Below are positions 18,092-27,279 of a stretch of 64,000 nt of DNA, one piece after another. The stretch's first letter is position 1; each line of letters begins with the position of its first letter. This stretch comes from Halomonas sp. (GTDB lineage: Bacteria > Pseudomonadota > Gammaproteobacteria > Pseudomonadales > Halomonadaceae): the NCBI RefSeq assembly GCF_029263665.1, contig NZ_JAJUFQ010000018.1, positions 1 through 64,000 of the forward strand, in the 5' to 3' direction. Both the position numbers and the translations under genes were made by a program. The notes beneath the pieces were generated by a model. That model had not been told where the DNA came from and searched no databases. It saw only the letters and a program-made list of their open reading frames with translations.

Positions 18092-19351
18092 ATGCCTCAA
18101 CCCGCCTCCTCAGCCCGCCCCGGTCTGTGGCGTCGCATTCCTCTCTGGCAGAAGATTCTTGCTGGCCTGATACTGGGCACCCTCGTCGGCAGCCTGATGG
18201 GAGAACAGGCCAGCGTCTTCAAGCCGCTTGGCGACATCTTCATCAGCGCCATCAAGATGCTGATTGTGCCGCTGGTATTCTCCACTCTGGTGGTGGGTAT
18301 CGGTGCCATGCGCGATCCCCAGAAAATGGGGCGTATCGGTGCACGCACCATTGCGCTGTACCTGATCACCACTGCCTTCGCCATCGCCATTGGTCTGTTC
18401 GCTTCCTGGCTGTTCCAGCCCGGTGTCGGCCTTGAACTCAGCTTCGACAAAGCATCGGCAGATGCCCAGGAAGCTCCGAGCCTGATCGAGATTCTGGTAG
18501 GTCTTGTTCCCCAGAACCCTGTCGATGCTCTGGCTACCGGCAATATCCTGCAGATCATCGTGTTTGCCATCGGTCTGGGTATCTCCCTGACCCTGATCGG
18601 CGAAAAAGGTGAGCCTGTACTCAAAGTGTTCGAGAGCTTTGCCGATGCCATGGTCAAGCTGACCAGCCTGGTGATGGCCATAGCGCCCTTTGGTGTATTC
18701 GGCCTGATCGCCAATGTGGCCGGCAGCTATGGAGCCGAGGTGCTGCTACCGCTGGTCAAGGTCATTGGCGTCGTCTACCTGGCCTGCGTTGTGCACGTGC
18801 TGGTCGTCTATTCCGGGCTGCTGGCGTTGCTGGGCCGCCTCAATCCGATGCGCTACCTGAAAGGCATTCTTGATGCCCTGGTGGTGGCCTACTCCTCAGC
18901 ATCTTCATCCGGCACATTGCCAGTGTCCTTGCGCTGCGCCACCAAGAACCTGGGCATTTCTGAAGGTGTGGCAGGCTTCGTGCTTCCGGTAGGCGCCACC
19001 ATCAACATGGATGGTACCGCGATCTACCAAGGCGTCGTGGCAGTCTTCATCGCTCAGTTGATCGGCGTCGACCTGAGCTTGGCGGATTACGGCATGATCA
19101 TCGTCACCGGTACCCTGGCATCCATCGGTACGGCGGGAGTACCCGGGGCAGGCTTGATCATGCTGTCCATCGTCATGGCCCAGATCGGCCTGCCCCTGGA
19201 AGCCTTGGCCGTGGTAGCGGGTATTGATCGCATCCTCGACATGGCTCGCACCAGCGTCAATGTCGCCGGAGACCTGATGGTGACGACACTGGTCGGCAAG
19301 AGTGAAGGTGAGCTGGACGAAGACGTCTATAACGCCACCAGCAAGTCCTGA
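18092..19351 (+). CDS. Dicarboxylate/amino acid:cation symporter (DAACS family)
   Basis: Secondary transporter of the glutamate/aspartate/C4-dicarboxylate family (GltP/DctA/SstT fold), 419 aa with eight helices and two re-entrant loops. The serine-rich re-entrant loop ASSSGTLPVSLR and the NMDGTAIYQG motif of helix 7 are intact, as is GVPGAGLIMLSIV in the second hairpin. The start at ATG 18092 has GGAG seven bases upstream; an upstream TTG at 18059 is less likely. Substrate could be glutamate, aspartate or a C4-dicarboxylate. Confidence 0.93.
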   Translation: MPQPASSARPGLWRRIPLWQKILAGLILGTLVGSLMGEQASVFKPLGDIFISAIKMLIVPLVFSTLVVGIGAMRDPQKMGRIGARTIALYLITTAFAIAIGLFASWLFQPGVGLELSFDKASADAQEAPSLIEILVGLVPQNPVDALATGNILQIIVFAIGLGISLTLIGEKGEPVLKVFESFADAMVKLTSLVMAIAPFGVFGLIANVAGSYGAEVLLPLVKVIGVVYLACVVHVLVVYSGLLALLGRLNPMRYLKGILDALVVAYSSASSSGTLPVSLRCATKNLGISEGVAGFVLPVGATINMDGTAIYQGVVAVFIAQLIGVDLSLADYGMIIVTGTLASIGTAGVPGAGLIMLSIVMAQIGLPLEALAVVAGIDRILDMARTSVNVAGDLMVTTLVGKSEGELDEDVYNATSKS

Positions 19352-19446
19352 TCTCTCGTTCAATGCGCCGGCCAAGCCGGCGCATTGCGAGCACCAAGCT
19401 GCTACAGTGACAAGGCCACCCGACGTTGTTCGTCAGCGAGGCCCAA

Positions 19447-20496
19447 ATGCACGTCACAGAACTCTCCGGCAGCCGCTTCGACATTGGCCACATCCATGCC
19501 CGCCTGCACCGCCAGGCGATCATCGATAGCATCGATGTCTACGACCGCATGTTCCACGACATGGTCGGATTGCATTGGCACGAAGCCCGCCTCGATGCCG
19601 AACGCTTCCTGCCCATGATCGAAAAACGCTTTCCTGAAATTCTCGAGGAAATGGCAGGGCTCGCCCAGGGCATCGGCGGCGAACTCCTGGATATCCTGAC
19701 CCTGAACTGTCGCAGTGAGATTTCTCTGACCAAAGCCAGCGGCGGTTGTTCAGCCGTATCGATCCTGCAACGGGAAGCCCAGTGGCTAGCCCAGAACTGG
19801 GACTGGCGAGCAGACCAGGGCAGGCACCTGGTCGCCCTGCGCATTCGTGGAGACGATACTCCAGCCCTGATCAGTATTGGAGAGGCCGGCATGGTGGCCA
19901 AGATAGGGCTCAATGAGTGTGGTATTGGCGTGGCACTCAACGCGATTCGTTCCGCCACCTGTGGCGAAGGACTGCCTATCCACGTGGCATTGCGCAAGAT
20001 TCTCGAAAGCCGCTCCTTCAGCGCTACCGAAGCCGTGGTCAATGCCGGTGTGTGTGCACCCGCTCACTTCCTGATTGCCGATGGTCAGGGGCATAGCCTG
20101 GGGTGTGAAGTACACTCAGGATCTCCAGGACGACTGGAACCACGCGATGGCATCGTGACACATACCAACCACCTGATCAGCGATGCTGCCACTCACTGGC
20201 TGGACGACTATCCCAAGCCGGACTCCTGGGCACGTCTGGAACGCCTGAACGAACTGGTCGAACAATTGCCTCGTGATCATGCTCTCGATCCCGAACGACT
20301 ATTCGCCATGCTTGGCGACCACAGCGAGGGCCGTGAATCGTTATGCCGTCATTTTGATCCCAGCGAGCCAGAGACCGAACGCATGGAGACACTCTTCAGT
20401 GTGGTCATGAATCTCACCTCACGTGAACTGTGGCTACGCCTCGGCAGACCCTGTTCGACGCAACGATCAGTGCGCCTGACGCCCATACCGGTGTGA
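19447..20496 (+). CDS. Acyl-CoA:6-aminopenicillanate acyltransferase-like (peptidase C45) hydrolase
   Basis: Member of the Ntn-hydrolase C45 family (isopenicillin N acyltransferase type), 349 aa. The family matures by self-cleavage just before a catalytic cysteine, here most likely the Cys of ASGGCSAVS near residue 103. The downstream pattern QNWDW and the THTNHL block fit bacterial members, which mostly hydrolyse or transfer acyl groups on amides of unknown identity. The start at ATG 19447 is preceded by GAGG; an earlier codon at 19426 is possible. The 3' end overlaps the opposite-strand gene at 20467-20733 by 30 bp. Confidence 0.85.
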   Translation: MHVTELSGSRFDIGHIHARLHRQAIIDSIDVYDRMFHDMVGLHWHEARLDAERFLPMIEKRFPEILEEMAGLAQGIGGELLDILTLNCRSEISLTKASGGCSAVSILQREAQWLAQNWDWRADQGRHLVALRIRGDDTPALISIGEAGMVAKIGLNECGIGVALNAIRSATCGEGLPIHVALRKILESRSFSATEAVVNAGVCAPAHFLIADGQGHSLGCEVHSGSPGRLEPRDGIVTHTNHLISDAATHWLDDYPKPDSWARLERLNELVEQLPRDHALDPERLFAMLGDHSEGRESLCRHFDPSEPETERMETLFSVVMNLTSRELWLRLGRPCSTQRSVRLTPIPV

Positions 20497-20733
20497 GTCC
20501 TTCTCTTCCGGCAACTCCCCCTTGAGATACTGCTCGGTCGTCAGCAGGAACAGGCGCCGGAACAGTTCATGAATCGCCTCTTCACGTCGCATGGTCAGAA
20601 GCTCCGGGTCAGTATCCGGGTCATCGGCGACATTCGGATACTCCCATGCCATGCGCATGGATCCTGAACTGACGTCAAAGATTTCAAGTGTAGGGTTGGC
20701 ACCGTGCAGTGCGGTCTTGATGCGATAGGACAT
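20467..20733 (-). CDS. Hypothetical protein, 88 aa
   Basis: A small acidic protein with no recognised domain. It has a convincing start: GGAGG lies five bases before ATG 20733. The first half alternates hydrophobic and charged residues, and the middle (REEAIHELFRRLFLLTTEQYL) should form an amphipathic helix. It is convergent with the C45 gene and overlaps its end by 30 bp. It is transcribed away from the heme locus; the Fur box at 20809 lies about 75 bp upstream, so iron control of this gene is also possible. Confidence 0.7.
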   Translation of the reverse strand: MSYRIKTALHGANPTLEIFDVSSGSMRMAWEYPNVADDPDTDPELLTMRREEAIHELFRRLFLLTTEQYLKGELPEEKDSHRYGRQAH

Positions 20734-20808
20734 GACAGCCTCCTGATAGTCAGACCATGATTCCGATCATCAATGTTCAGATCACCAATGTGGGTCCCCA
20801 TAGAGAAA

Positions 20809-20830
20809 TTCAATGATAATCATTGTCATT
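20809..20830. promoter_or_regulatory. Fur box upstream of hemP
   Basis: AATGATAATCATTGTCATT (20812-20830) contains the dyad ATGATAATCAT typical of Fur sites, and the 19-mer from 20809 matches most of the classical GATAATGATAATCATTATC consensus. It lies between the divergent gene at 20733 and hemP, so it probably represses the heme operon when iron is plentiful. Confidence 0.8.
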
Positions 20831-20967
20831 TGCAATATGGTCGTATCCAGGTGTACTGTCAAGTTCTCTCTCAGCGGCGGTCACAACAGCGTTTAAGACA
20901 TTATCGCCAGACATGGCTCTCCGGGCTCGATAGGTTGTCATATGAGTGATATATGCCATATTATGAG

Positions 20968-20986
20968 AATGCTTATCAAAAGCATT
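20968..20986. promoter_or_regulatory. Dyad upstream of hemP, possible second Fur site
   Basis: AATGCTTATCAAAAGCATT is a 7-5-7 palindrome (AATGCTT/AAGCATT) located 44 bp before the hemP start. It shares GAGAATGCTTATC with weaker Fur sites but is not a strong match; a leader hairpin is the alternative. Confidence 0.35.
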
Positions 20987-21029
20987 AATCTTTACAATTT
21001 GTAGATTGGCAATCACGCAGGTTCTGATC

Positions 21030-21227
21030 ATGTGCGCTTCTCCCTCTCTTCCGGGCATTACCGGACTCTCACACCACCATGACCCGGCATGCCCCAAAGA
21101 CAGCGAGAGCAGGGAGGTATCCAGTACCGACCTGCTGGGAGAAAGCAACGTCTTGATCATCACCCATAACGGGCAACGCTATCAGTTGCGACGTACACGC
21201 CAGAACAAGCTGATTCTGACGCGCTAG
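21030..21227 (+). CDS. hemP: Hemin uptake protein HemP
   Basis: Small cytoplasmic protein of 65 aa. In other bacteria HemP/HmuP promotes expression of heme-receptor genes. The C-terminal 35 residues carry the HemP domain: NVLIITHNGQRYQLRRTRQN followed by KLILTR. The N-terminal half contains HHHD and a Cys. ATG 21030 is preceded by CAGG; a TTG at 21006 in frame is an alternative. It is the first gene after the Fur box and is separated from the receptor gene by a stable hairpin. Confidence 0.88.
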   Translation: MCASPSLPGITGLSHHHDPACPKDSESREVSSTDLLGESNVLIITHNGQRYQLRRTRQNKLILTR

Positions 21228-21255
21228 GGAAGCGCCGCATGCAGCGGTGCTTCCC
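21227..21255 (+). terminator. Hairpin between hemP and the heme receptor gene
   Basis: GGGAAGCGCCGC and GCGGTGCTTCCC form a 12-bp stem with one G-T wobble around a five-base loop, starting at the last base of the hemP stop codon. There is no U tract. It could be a partial terminator or an RNA-processing site giving hemP more transcript than the receptor. Confidence 0.55.
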
Positions 21256-21336
21256 CGGACGATACCTTCATATTCTTATCCACAGCCAGCCAGGGCCATT
21301 GCCTCAGCCAGCCGACATCTTGCGGAAGACATGACG

Positions 21337-23448
21337 ATGAACAAGATCGTGCACAGTGGCAGCTGGCTGGCTGTGGCACTTTTCACCCCTGCACTTTTCG
21401 CCCCTGACCTGCAGGCTGAAGATACAGGCACTGCCAATAACAAGGCCATCAGTAGTAATACTGCCGATCGCAATACTGCCCCTCTCAGTGCAACGGGCAC
21501 TCATTCTGCCAAGAGCAGCAACAGCACAACGGCCAGACAGGAAGAGGCGGACACGGACACTGTTATCGTGACCGGTACGCGCTTGCCGGGCAACATTCAC
21601 CGCACGCCGATGATCATCGATATCATCACCCGGGATGACCCGGTACTCGCGACAGCCTCAAGCTGGGAAGATGTGCTCTCCCAGCAACCTGGAGTTCATG
21701 TCAGTGGCAGTGGACGCCGCAATGGCCAGACTCTAAGCATGCGTGGCTTTGACAACGAAGGCGTGCTGATTCGCATGGATGGCATCCGTCAGGACATCGA
21801 TACCGGCCATCTTGGTAATGCCTTCCTTGACCCTGCTTTGATCAAGGAGGTCCAGATTGCTCGAGGCGCCTTGTCGAGTCTTTATGGTGGTAATGCCATG
21901 GGCGGCGTCGTCAGCCTGACGACAGTAGATGCCGATGATCTGCTGGCACCTGGGGAAAGCAGTGGTGCTCGTCTATCCGTTTCCGGGGACACAGGAGCTC
22001 ACGAGACCGGCGCTCAACTCACCCTGTTCGGACGCAGTGATGCAGGAACAGGCAACCTGGATGGCCTGCTCGCCCTGGGCTACCGTGATTCTGGTGATAT
22101 CCGGCGTGCCGGCGGTGACGATGCCAGCAACGATGCCCAACTCGCTAGTCTCTTGGCCAAGGGCGGTTGGCAACTCGATAATGCCCAGCGCCTGGAAGCC
22201 AGTTGGCAACACTACGCTGAAGACAGCCGCCAGCCTTCGAATCCACAACTGATGGACGTGTCGTCAAGCAGCCCTGAAGTCGACCGCAAGGTCACCAGCG
22301 ATAACGTCCAGCTTGCCCACCTGTGGACACCATCCAGTGATACCCAGCTGGAAACCCGGCTTAGCTTGAGCCGTCAAGATATCGACGACGAGGCCTCACG
22401 AACACTGACCCGTTATGGCCTGCAAAGCGACGGCTACCAACGCTTCCAGCATGGTTGGCTAAATCAGACTCTGGTATTCGGTGCCGAACTGGAACATGCC
22501 AGACAGGACCCCGGCGGCGGCGCTACCGGGTTCCCGGATTCCACCATCGACACAGCAGCGCTCTATCTCGACGATACCCTGACGGTAGGTCGCTATCTCG
22601 AAGCAGGAGGGGTCGGTGAATTCGACCTTGGCCTGGGACTACGCTACGACAACTATCGTGCCTCCGACGACGAGGATCGCGACAGTGATCAAGACCACGT
22701 ATCGCCCAAGATACGCCTATCCTGGCGTCCCAATGATGCATGGGTTGTCTATTCCGGTTATGCAGAAGCCTTTCGTGCTCCAACCCTGAATGAGCTCTAC
22801 GCGACTGACCGCCATTTCAGTGGATTCTGCGCAGGGTCTGCCTTTTGTGTTCCCGACAACTACTGGATCCCCAACCCCGATCTGGACCCGGAAACCAGTC
22901 ACACCTGGGAAAGCGGCTTCTCCTGGCAACAAGGCGACTTTTCCCTGCGCGGCAGCTATTTCGATACTCGCGCCGATGACTTCATCGACACCTCTGTCGA
23001 TCTATTCGCAGGTACGACCCAGGCAGTGAACGTCAGCCGTGCCCACCTGTGGGGTTACGACCTGCGCCTGGGTTACCAGCCCCAGGATTTGCCCGCGCTG
23101 AATACCTTTGCTGCGCTCTCGGAGGTCTCAGGCAAGGATCGAGACAGCGGCGAAGGACTCGAGAATCAGACGCCCCTCGAAGCCACCTTGGGAGCCGACT
23201 GGCACTTTACCCGCAGTGACCTGACAGTCGGTTGGCGCGGACGCTTTGCCCAGGACTTCGATGGCAACAATGACACGCCTCACCTGCCGGGTTACGGCCT
23301 CAATGACCTGCAACTGGCCTGGCAGCCTACAACGGCCCTGTCCACCTCCCTGCGCCTGGCCAACGTGGCCGACCAGGAATGGTACCGCCCGGACGGCAGC
23401 CTCGGCGAAGGCCGCAGTCTGCTCGCCAATATCAGCTATCAGTGGTAG
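21337..23448 (+). CDS. TonB-dependent heme/hemoglobin receptor
   Basis: Outer-membrane gated porin that imports heme with TonB energy; 703 aa. The signal peptide (MNKIVHSGSWLAVALFTPAL, cleavage after LQA) is followed by a Ser/Thr-rich stretch and the TonB box DTVIVTG. The plug domain has QQPGVHVSGSGRRNGQTLSMRG and YGGNAMGGVV. The barrel shows heme-receptor signatures: FRAPTLNELY, and NPDLDPETS in the NPNL-type position with an upstream His (DRHF). It ends in ISYQW, a proper outer-membrane C-terminus. The ATG at 21337 has GGAAG eight bases upstream; the ATG two codons earlier is too close to that site. Second gene of the heme cluster. Confidence 0.93.
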   Translation: MNKIVHSGSWLAVALFTPALFAPDLQAEDTGTANNKAISSNTADRNTAPLSATGTHSAKSSNSTTARQEEADTDTVIVTGTRLPGNIHRTPMIIDIITRDDPVLATASSWEDVLSQQPGVHVSGSGRRNGQTLSMRGFDNEGVLIRMDGIRQDIDTGHLGNAFLDPALIKEVQIARGALSSLYGGNAMGGVVSLTTVDADDLLAPGESSGARLSVSGDTGAHETGAQLTLFGRSDAGTGNLDGLLALGYRDSGDIRRAGGDDASNDAQLASLLAKGGWQLDNAQRLEASWQHYAEDSRQPSNPQLMDVSSSSPEVDRKVTSDNVQLAHLWTPSSDTQLETRLSLSRQDIDDEASRTLTRYGLQSDGYQRFQHGWLNQTLVFGAELEHARQDPGGGATGFPDSTIDTAALYLDDTLTVGRYLEAGGVGEFDLGLGLRYDNYRASDDEDRDSDQDHVSPKIRLSWRPNDAWVVYSGYAEAFRAPTLNELYATDRHFSGFCAGSAFCVPDNYWIPNPDLDPETSHTWESGFSWQQGDFSLRGSYFDTRADDFIDTSVDLFAGTTQAVNVSRAHLWGYDLRLGYQPQDLPALNTFAALSEVSGKDRDSGEGLENQTPLEATLGADWHFTRSDLTVGWRGRFAQDFDGNNDTPHLPGYGLNDLQLAWQPTTALSTSLRLANVADQEWYRPDGSLGEGRSLLANISYQW

Positions 23449-23457
23449 GAGGCTTCC

Positions 23458-24501
23458 ATGAGCGACGACAAACGCAACGCTATCCTCGAGGCACTGTATG
23501 CCATACGCGACACAGCGCCCTACACACCGGCCATCAGCATCGCCGGGCGTCTGGATATCAGTGAAGGCGAACTCCAGGCAGCCCGTCTTGGCCAGGACGT
23601 GATCACGCTCCCTCATTCGCCTCAGGACATCGCCGCCCGACTGCATGCCCTGGGCCAGGTCAAGGCACTGACACGCTCAACCCTCGCGGTACTCGAGCAG
23701 AAGGGTGAATACCCCTCCCTGAGCGGAGGCGGTCAAGCTGGGCTGCTATTGGATCCCGGCGGCCTCGACCTGCGCCTGATATTTGCTCATTGGCACTGGT
23801 GCTGCCTGATTCGTGATTCACTTCCCGATGGCGAGCGCCTGAGCCTGCAGGTGTTCGACCAGCATGGTCGTGCCGTGCACAAGGCCTTCCGCCTGGAAGG
23901 CGACTCAACCTCGGCGTGGCAAGCCTTATGGCAGGAAGGCAACCATCATCCACCTTGCTTCACCGGGGAGCAGCTGCCACAGTCCACCTCTTCCCCGACC
24001 AGTCCTCCGCAGGGGCTTGCAGAAGAGTGGGCAGGACTCACTGACGTGCACCAGTTCTTCGGCCTGCTACGCCGTCACAAGCTCAGCCGTCGCGATGCCA
24101 ATGCACTCATGGAAGGGCACTTCACGCGCGCACTGACCAAGCACAGTATCGAACATCTGTTGGAACGAGCGGCGGCAACAGCTCAGTCACTGATGCTGTT
24201 TGTGGCCAGTCCTGGTTGTGTACAGATTCGCACCGGGTGCATTCCTGTTCCTGAACGCAAACGTGGCTGGCTCAACCTGTTTGCCGAAGATGCCACCCTG
24301 CACCTTGATGATGCCAACATTGCGCAGACATGGGCCGTGTTCAAACCAAACCGTGATGGTGGCGCCACCAGCCTTGAAGCTTTTGATGCCAATGGTGAGC
24401 TGGTCTTGCAGATTTTCAGTGAACGCCGTGAAGGCAGTCCTGAGTCCACTGCCTGGCGCAACCTGCTGGACACCCTCAGTCACCGTGAATCGGCGGCATG
24501 A
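23458..24501 (+). CDS. hmuS: Hemin-degrading/trafficking factor HmuS (HemS/PhuS family)
   Basis: Cytoplasmic heme-binding protein that receives heme from the HmuTUV importer and hands it on for breakdown; 347 aa, the usual length. The family is a duplicated domain, seen here as two halves: LHALGQVKALTRSTLAVLEQKG with the downstream FAHWHWC, and later LLFVASPGCVQIRTGCIP-type sequence with GWLNLFAEDATLHLDDANI. GGAGG lies upstream of ATG 23458, 9 bp after the receptor stop. Part of the hemP-receptor-hmuSTUV cluster. Confidence 0.92.
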   Translation: MSDDKRNAILEALYAIRDTAPYTPAISIAGRLDISEGELQAARLGQDVITLPHSPQDIAARLHALGQVKALTRSTLAVLEQKGEYPSLSGGGQAGLLLDPGGLDLRLIFAHWHWCCLIRDSLPDGERLSLQVFDQHGRAVHKAFRLEGDSTSAWQALWQEGNHHPPCFTGEQLPQSTSSPTSPPQGLAEEWAGLTDVHQFFGLLRRHKLSRRDANALMEGHFTRALTKHSIEHLLERAAATAQSLMLFVASPGCVQIRTGCIPVPERKRGWLNLFAEDATLHLDDANIAQTWAVFKPNRDGGATSLEAFDANGELVLQIFSERREGSPESTAWRNLLDTLSHRESAA

Positions 24502-24505
24502 GGCC

Positions 24506-25504
24506 ATGACAGTGCTCACGTCAAAGCATGCCCTTGGCCATCTGTACCAGTGTGCGAGCGATGCTGTGCTTGGTTACCGCTCGCTCCGTTATCGCTCCCT
24601 TCGTTATCTGGTCCTGGCAGGATACCTGGTGCTGAGTGGAGGACTGAGCAGCGGGGCTGCGGCAGCACTCGAGCCAGCTCGTGTAGAGGAAGGCACTACG
24701 CCCACAACACTGGTTCTCGGGGGTGATGTGGCCGAAATCGTCGCACGCCTGGGAGAGGCGGATACCGTCATCGGCCGAGATGACACCGTCACCTTCCCGC
24801 CTGCTCTGGCCAGGCTGCCTTCGATCGGTTATCTACGTCGACTCTCCGGGGAAAGCGTACTGAGCCTGCATCCACAACGCGTCATCGCCAGCGCTTCTGC
24901 CGGCCCTAGTGAAGTGTTGGCGCAAATCGAAGCCAGTGGCGTGGAGCTGATTACTCTCCAGTCACAGCCTCGTCTCGCCGAACTGGATGCCAAGGTGCAA
25001 GAGATCGCTCAGGCGCTGGACCGCGAAGCCGAAGGAGATGCCCTGGTTGCCGAACTCGATGCCGATCAGGAGCAGCTCAGAAGCCTGTCTCCCCTGACGG
25101 GGCTGCGCATCATGTTCATGCTCCACCACAGTGGCATGACACCCATGGTAGGCGGCCAGGATACTATCGCCCAGGACATCATCGATGCTCTGGGTGCCAC
25201 CAATGCCTTCGCTACTCTTCAGGGCTACAAGAGCGTCTCGGCAGAAGGATTGATCAGTGCGGCTCCGGATGTAGTCATCCTGTCGCATGACGGTCTCGAT
25301 GCATTGGGTGGAAATGAAGCACTATGGCAGCTACCGGGACTGGCCATGACACCTGCAGGCCAGTCACACCACTTCGTGGCGGTGGATGAAGTGGCGCTGA
25401 TGGGAATGGGACCACGGACACCCCGGGCCCTGATCAAGCTGCATCATGCCCTGAGTCCCCTTGCCAGGAACGTATCTACCGAAAATATGCAGGCTGCACC
25501 ATGA
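24506..25504 (+). CDS. hmuT: Heme ABC transporter substrate-binding protein HmuT
   Basis: Periplasmic heme-binding protein (type III, TroA/BtuF-like fold), 332 aa. The long N-terminal leader with a hydrophobic core (LVLAGYLVLSGGLSSGAAAA) is a signal peptide. The mature region opens TTLVLGGDVAEIVARLGE and includes RDDTVTFPPALARLPSIGYLR, the conserved heme-loop segment with Tyr, and later LHHSGMTPMVGG and AADVVI-like sequence. It starts 4 bp after hmuS and its end overlaps hmuU by 4 bp (ATGA). Confidence 0.9.
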   Translation: MTVLTSKHALGHLYQCASDAVLGYRSLRYRSLRYLVLAGYLVLSGGLSSGAAAALEPARVEEGTTPTTLVLGGDVAEIVARLGEADTVIGRDDTVTFPPALARLPSIGYLRRLSGESVLSLHPQRVIASASAGPSEVLAQIEASGVELITLQSQPRLAELDAKVQEIAQALDREAEGDALVAELDADQEQLRSLSPLTGLRIMFMLHHSGMTPMVGGQDTIAQDIIDALGATNAFATLQGYKSVSAEGLISAAPDVVILSHDGLDALGGNEALWQLPGLAMTPAGQSHHFVAVDEVALMGMGPRTPRALIKLHHALSPLARNVSTENMQAAP

Positions 25505-26532
25505 ATCATGTAGCCCGGCCTTGCTCCAGCACACTTCCCAGCCCTTGGCGTCCTGGCCTTCTGGCAGGCCTGGTCATTGCCCTGATGGCTGCCTTGCTGT
25601 GGTCTGCCTGTACTGGAGCCCTGGGACTGTCCTGGGACATGCTCAGTGGAAATGCCAACGCCACCACCTGGCAGATCTGGTGGCAACTGCGTGTTCCTCG
25701 CCTGTTGCTGGGACTGGGAATCGGCATACTCCTGGCGGGAAGTGGTGCCGCCATGCAAGGCCTGTTCCGCAACCCTCTGGCTGATCCGACCCTGCTCGGT
25801 ATGGCGAGTGGTGCAGGGCTTGCCGTCGCGATATGGATCGTGATGCTGGATGGCGCGACAGGCAGTCTTGGTCTTTATGGCCAGTTTGTCGCGGGGTTCC
25901 TTGGCGCTTTTGGGGTAGGTCTTGTCATTTTTGCCATTGGTGCCCGGGCCCCTGGCGGCAACGCCCTGTTGACCCTGTTGCTGGCGGGGCTTGCCATCAA
26001 TACGCTCGCAGGTGCCGGCGGTGGCGTGCTGGCCTTTATGGCCAACGACCAGCAGCTCCGACAGCTCAGTCTGTGGGGGATGGGTAGTCTGGCCAATGCG
26101 CTTTGGCCCTCAGTCATCGGCCTGTGGTGCTGCGCTCTCATCGCATTATGGGGGCTGATGCGTAGCCGTAACGACCTCGATCTGCTGCAACTGGGAGACT
26201 TCACTGCCCATGGCGCAGGTCTCGATACAGCACGCCTGCGTCGCCGGGTCGTCCTGGCAACCGCATTGGGTGTGGGAGCCAGCGTTGCCCTGGCCGGCAT
26301 CATAGGTTTCATCGGCCTGTTGGTGCCACACGCCTTGCGCCTGTGGATCGGACCAGGTCATCAGCGCCTGCTGCCAGCAGCCATGCTGGGTGGAGCTTTG
26401 CTCTTGATCATTGCCGATGGCCTGGCTCGCACTCTGGCCAGTCCGGCAGAAATTCCTGTAGGGCTGTTGACCAGTCTGCTTGGCGGCCCCTATTTCCTTT
26501 GGCTCGTATTACGGGAACGGCCTGCATGCTGA
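25501..26532 (+). CDS. hmuU: Heme ABC transporter permease HmuU (FecCD family)
   Basis: Inner-membrane permease of 343 aa with about ten helices (BtuC fold). FecCD signatures are present: LRVPRLLLGLGIGILLAGSG, MQGLFRNPLADPTLLG, and GIIGFIGLLVPHALRLWIGPGH, which includes the cytoplasmic coupling helix. Translation is coupled to both neighbours: ATGA overlap with hmuT and a 7-bp overlap with hmuV. Confidence 0.95.
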   Translation: MNHVARPCSSTLPSPWRPGLLAGLVIALMAALLWSACTGALGLSWDMLSGNANATTWQIWWQLRVPRLLLGLGIGILLAGSGAAMQGLFRNPLADPTLLGMASGAGLAVAIWIVMLDGATGSLGLYGQFVAGFLGAFGVGLVIFAIGARAPGGNALLTLLLAGLAINTLAGAGGGVLAFMANDQQLRQLSLWGMGSLANALWPSVIGLWCCALIALWGLMRSRNDLDLLQLGDFTAHGAGLDTARLRRRVVLATALGVGASVALAGIIGFIGLLVPHALRLWIGPGHQRLLPAAMLGGALLLIIADGLARTLASPAEIPVGLLTSLLGGPYFLWLVLRERPAC

Positions 26533-27269
26533 CCTTGAAAGAAGCGGGTCTTAAGGGGCCGCCGTATCTGGCCCCATTCAATGCGCACATCGACACTGGC
26601 GAGTTGCTGGTCATCATTGGTCCCAATGGTGCCGGCAAGAGCACCCTGCTTGGGTTGCTATCCGGATTCCACTGCCCCGACCAAGGCAGTGTCCACCTCG
26701 ATGGCCGATGCCTGAGCCATTGGCCGGCAAAGGCTCTCGCAGCTCGGCGCGCAGTGGTCGCCCAGAAAGATCGTCCCATCTTCGCCTGGCGCGTGGAGGA
26801 ACTGGTCACCCTCGGGGCCCAGGGGCAGGTATCACAGCCCTGGTTGCACGAACTTGACCTGACGTCCCTGGCCGAACGTAGCGTGCTGACACTGTCCGGA
26901 GGAGAACTGCAGCGCGTCATGATCGCCCGAGCCCTGGCACAACTCGATGGCCCGGTGCTCGGGACGCGTTATCTGCTGCTCGATGAGCCCACCAGCGCCC
27001 TGGATATCGGCCAGCAACAAAGCCTGATGCGACTGCTGCGAAGGCTGACCCGTCAGTACGATCTGAGCGTGATCTGCGTGCTTCATGATCTCAACCTGGC
27101 AAGCAGTTTCGCCGACCGGATCTGGCTCTTGAACGACGGGCAGCGCATTGCTGCCGGAAGACCGGACGAAGTACTCCGCGCCCAGCAACTAGCCCACATC
27201 TATCGAGCAGAACTGGAAGACATTCCCCACCCGAGCGATCGTGGCCATTGGCTAGCGCTAAAACGCTGA
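26526..27269 (+). CDS. hmuV: Heme ABC transporter ATP-binding protein HmuV
   Basis: ATPase of the heme importer, 247 aa. Walker A GPNGAGKST, signature LSGGELQRVMIARAL, Walker [13 protein letters not shown] and the switch His in VLHDLNLA are complete. The start at 26526 overlaps the hmuU end by 7 bp; an in-frame upstream codon at 26343 would only translate hmuU sequence in another frame. Last gene of the heme cluster, convergent with the DUF4202 gene 10 bp away. Confidence 0.94.
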   Translation: MLTLKEAGLKGPPYLAPFNAHIDTGELLVIIGPNGAGKSTLLGLLSGFHCPDQGSVHLDGRCLSHWPAKALAARRAVVAQKDRPIFAWRVEELVTLGAQGQVSQPWLHELDLTSLAERSVLTLSGGELQRVMIARALAQLDGPVLGTRYLLLDEPTSALDIGQQQSLMRLLRRLTRQYDLSVICVLHDLNLASSFADRIWLLNDGQRIAAGRPDEVLRAQQLAHIYRAELEDIPHPSDRGHWLALKR

Positions 27270-27279
27270 ACCCCAGCCG

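Noticed and set aside
20810-21163. Possible 117-aa gene on the minus strand between the 88-aa gene and hemP
   Set aside because: It overlaps the Fur box and most of hemP, has no family resemblance, and hemP is a better explanation.
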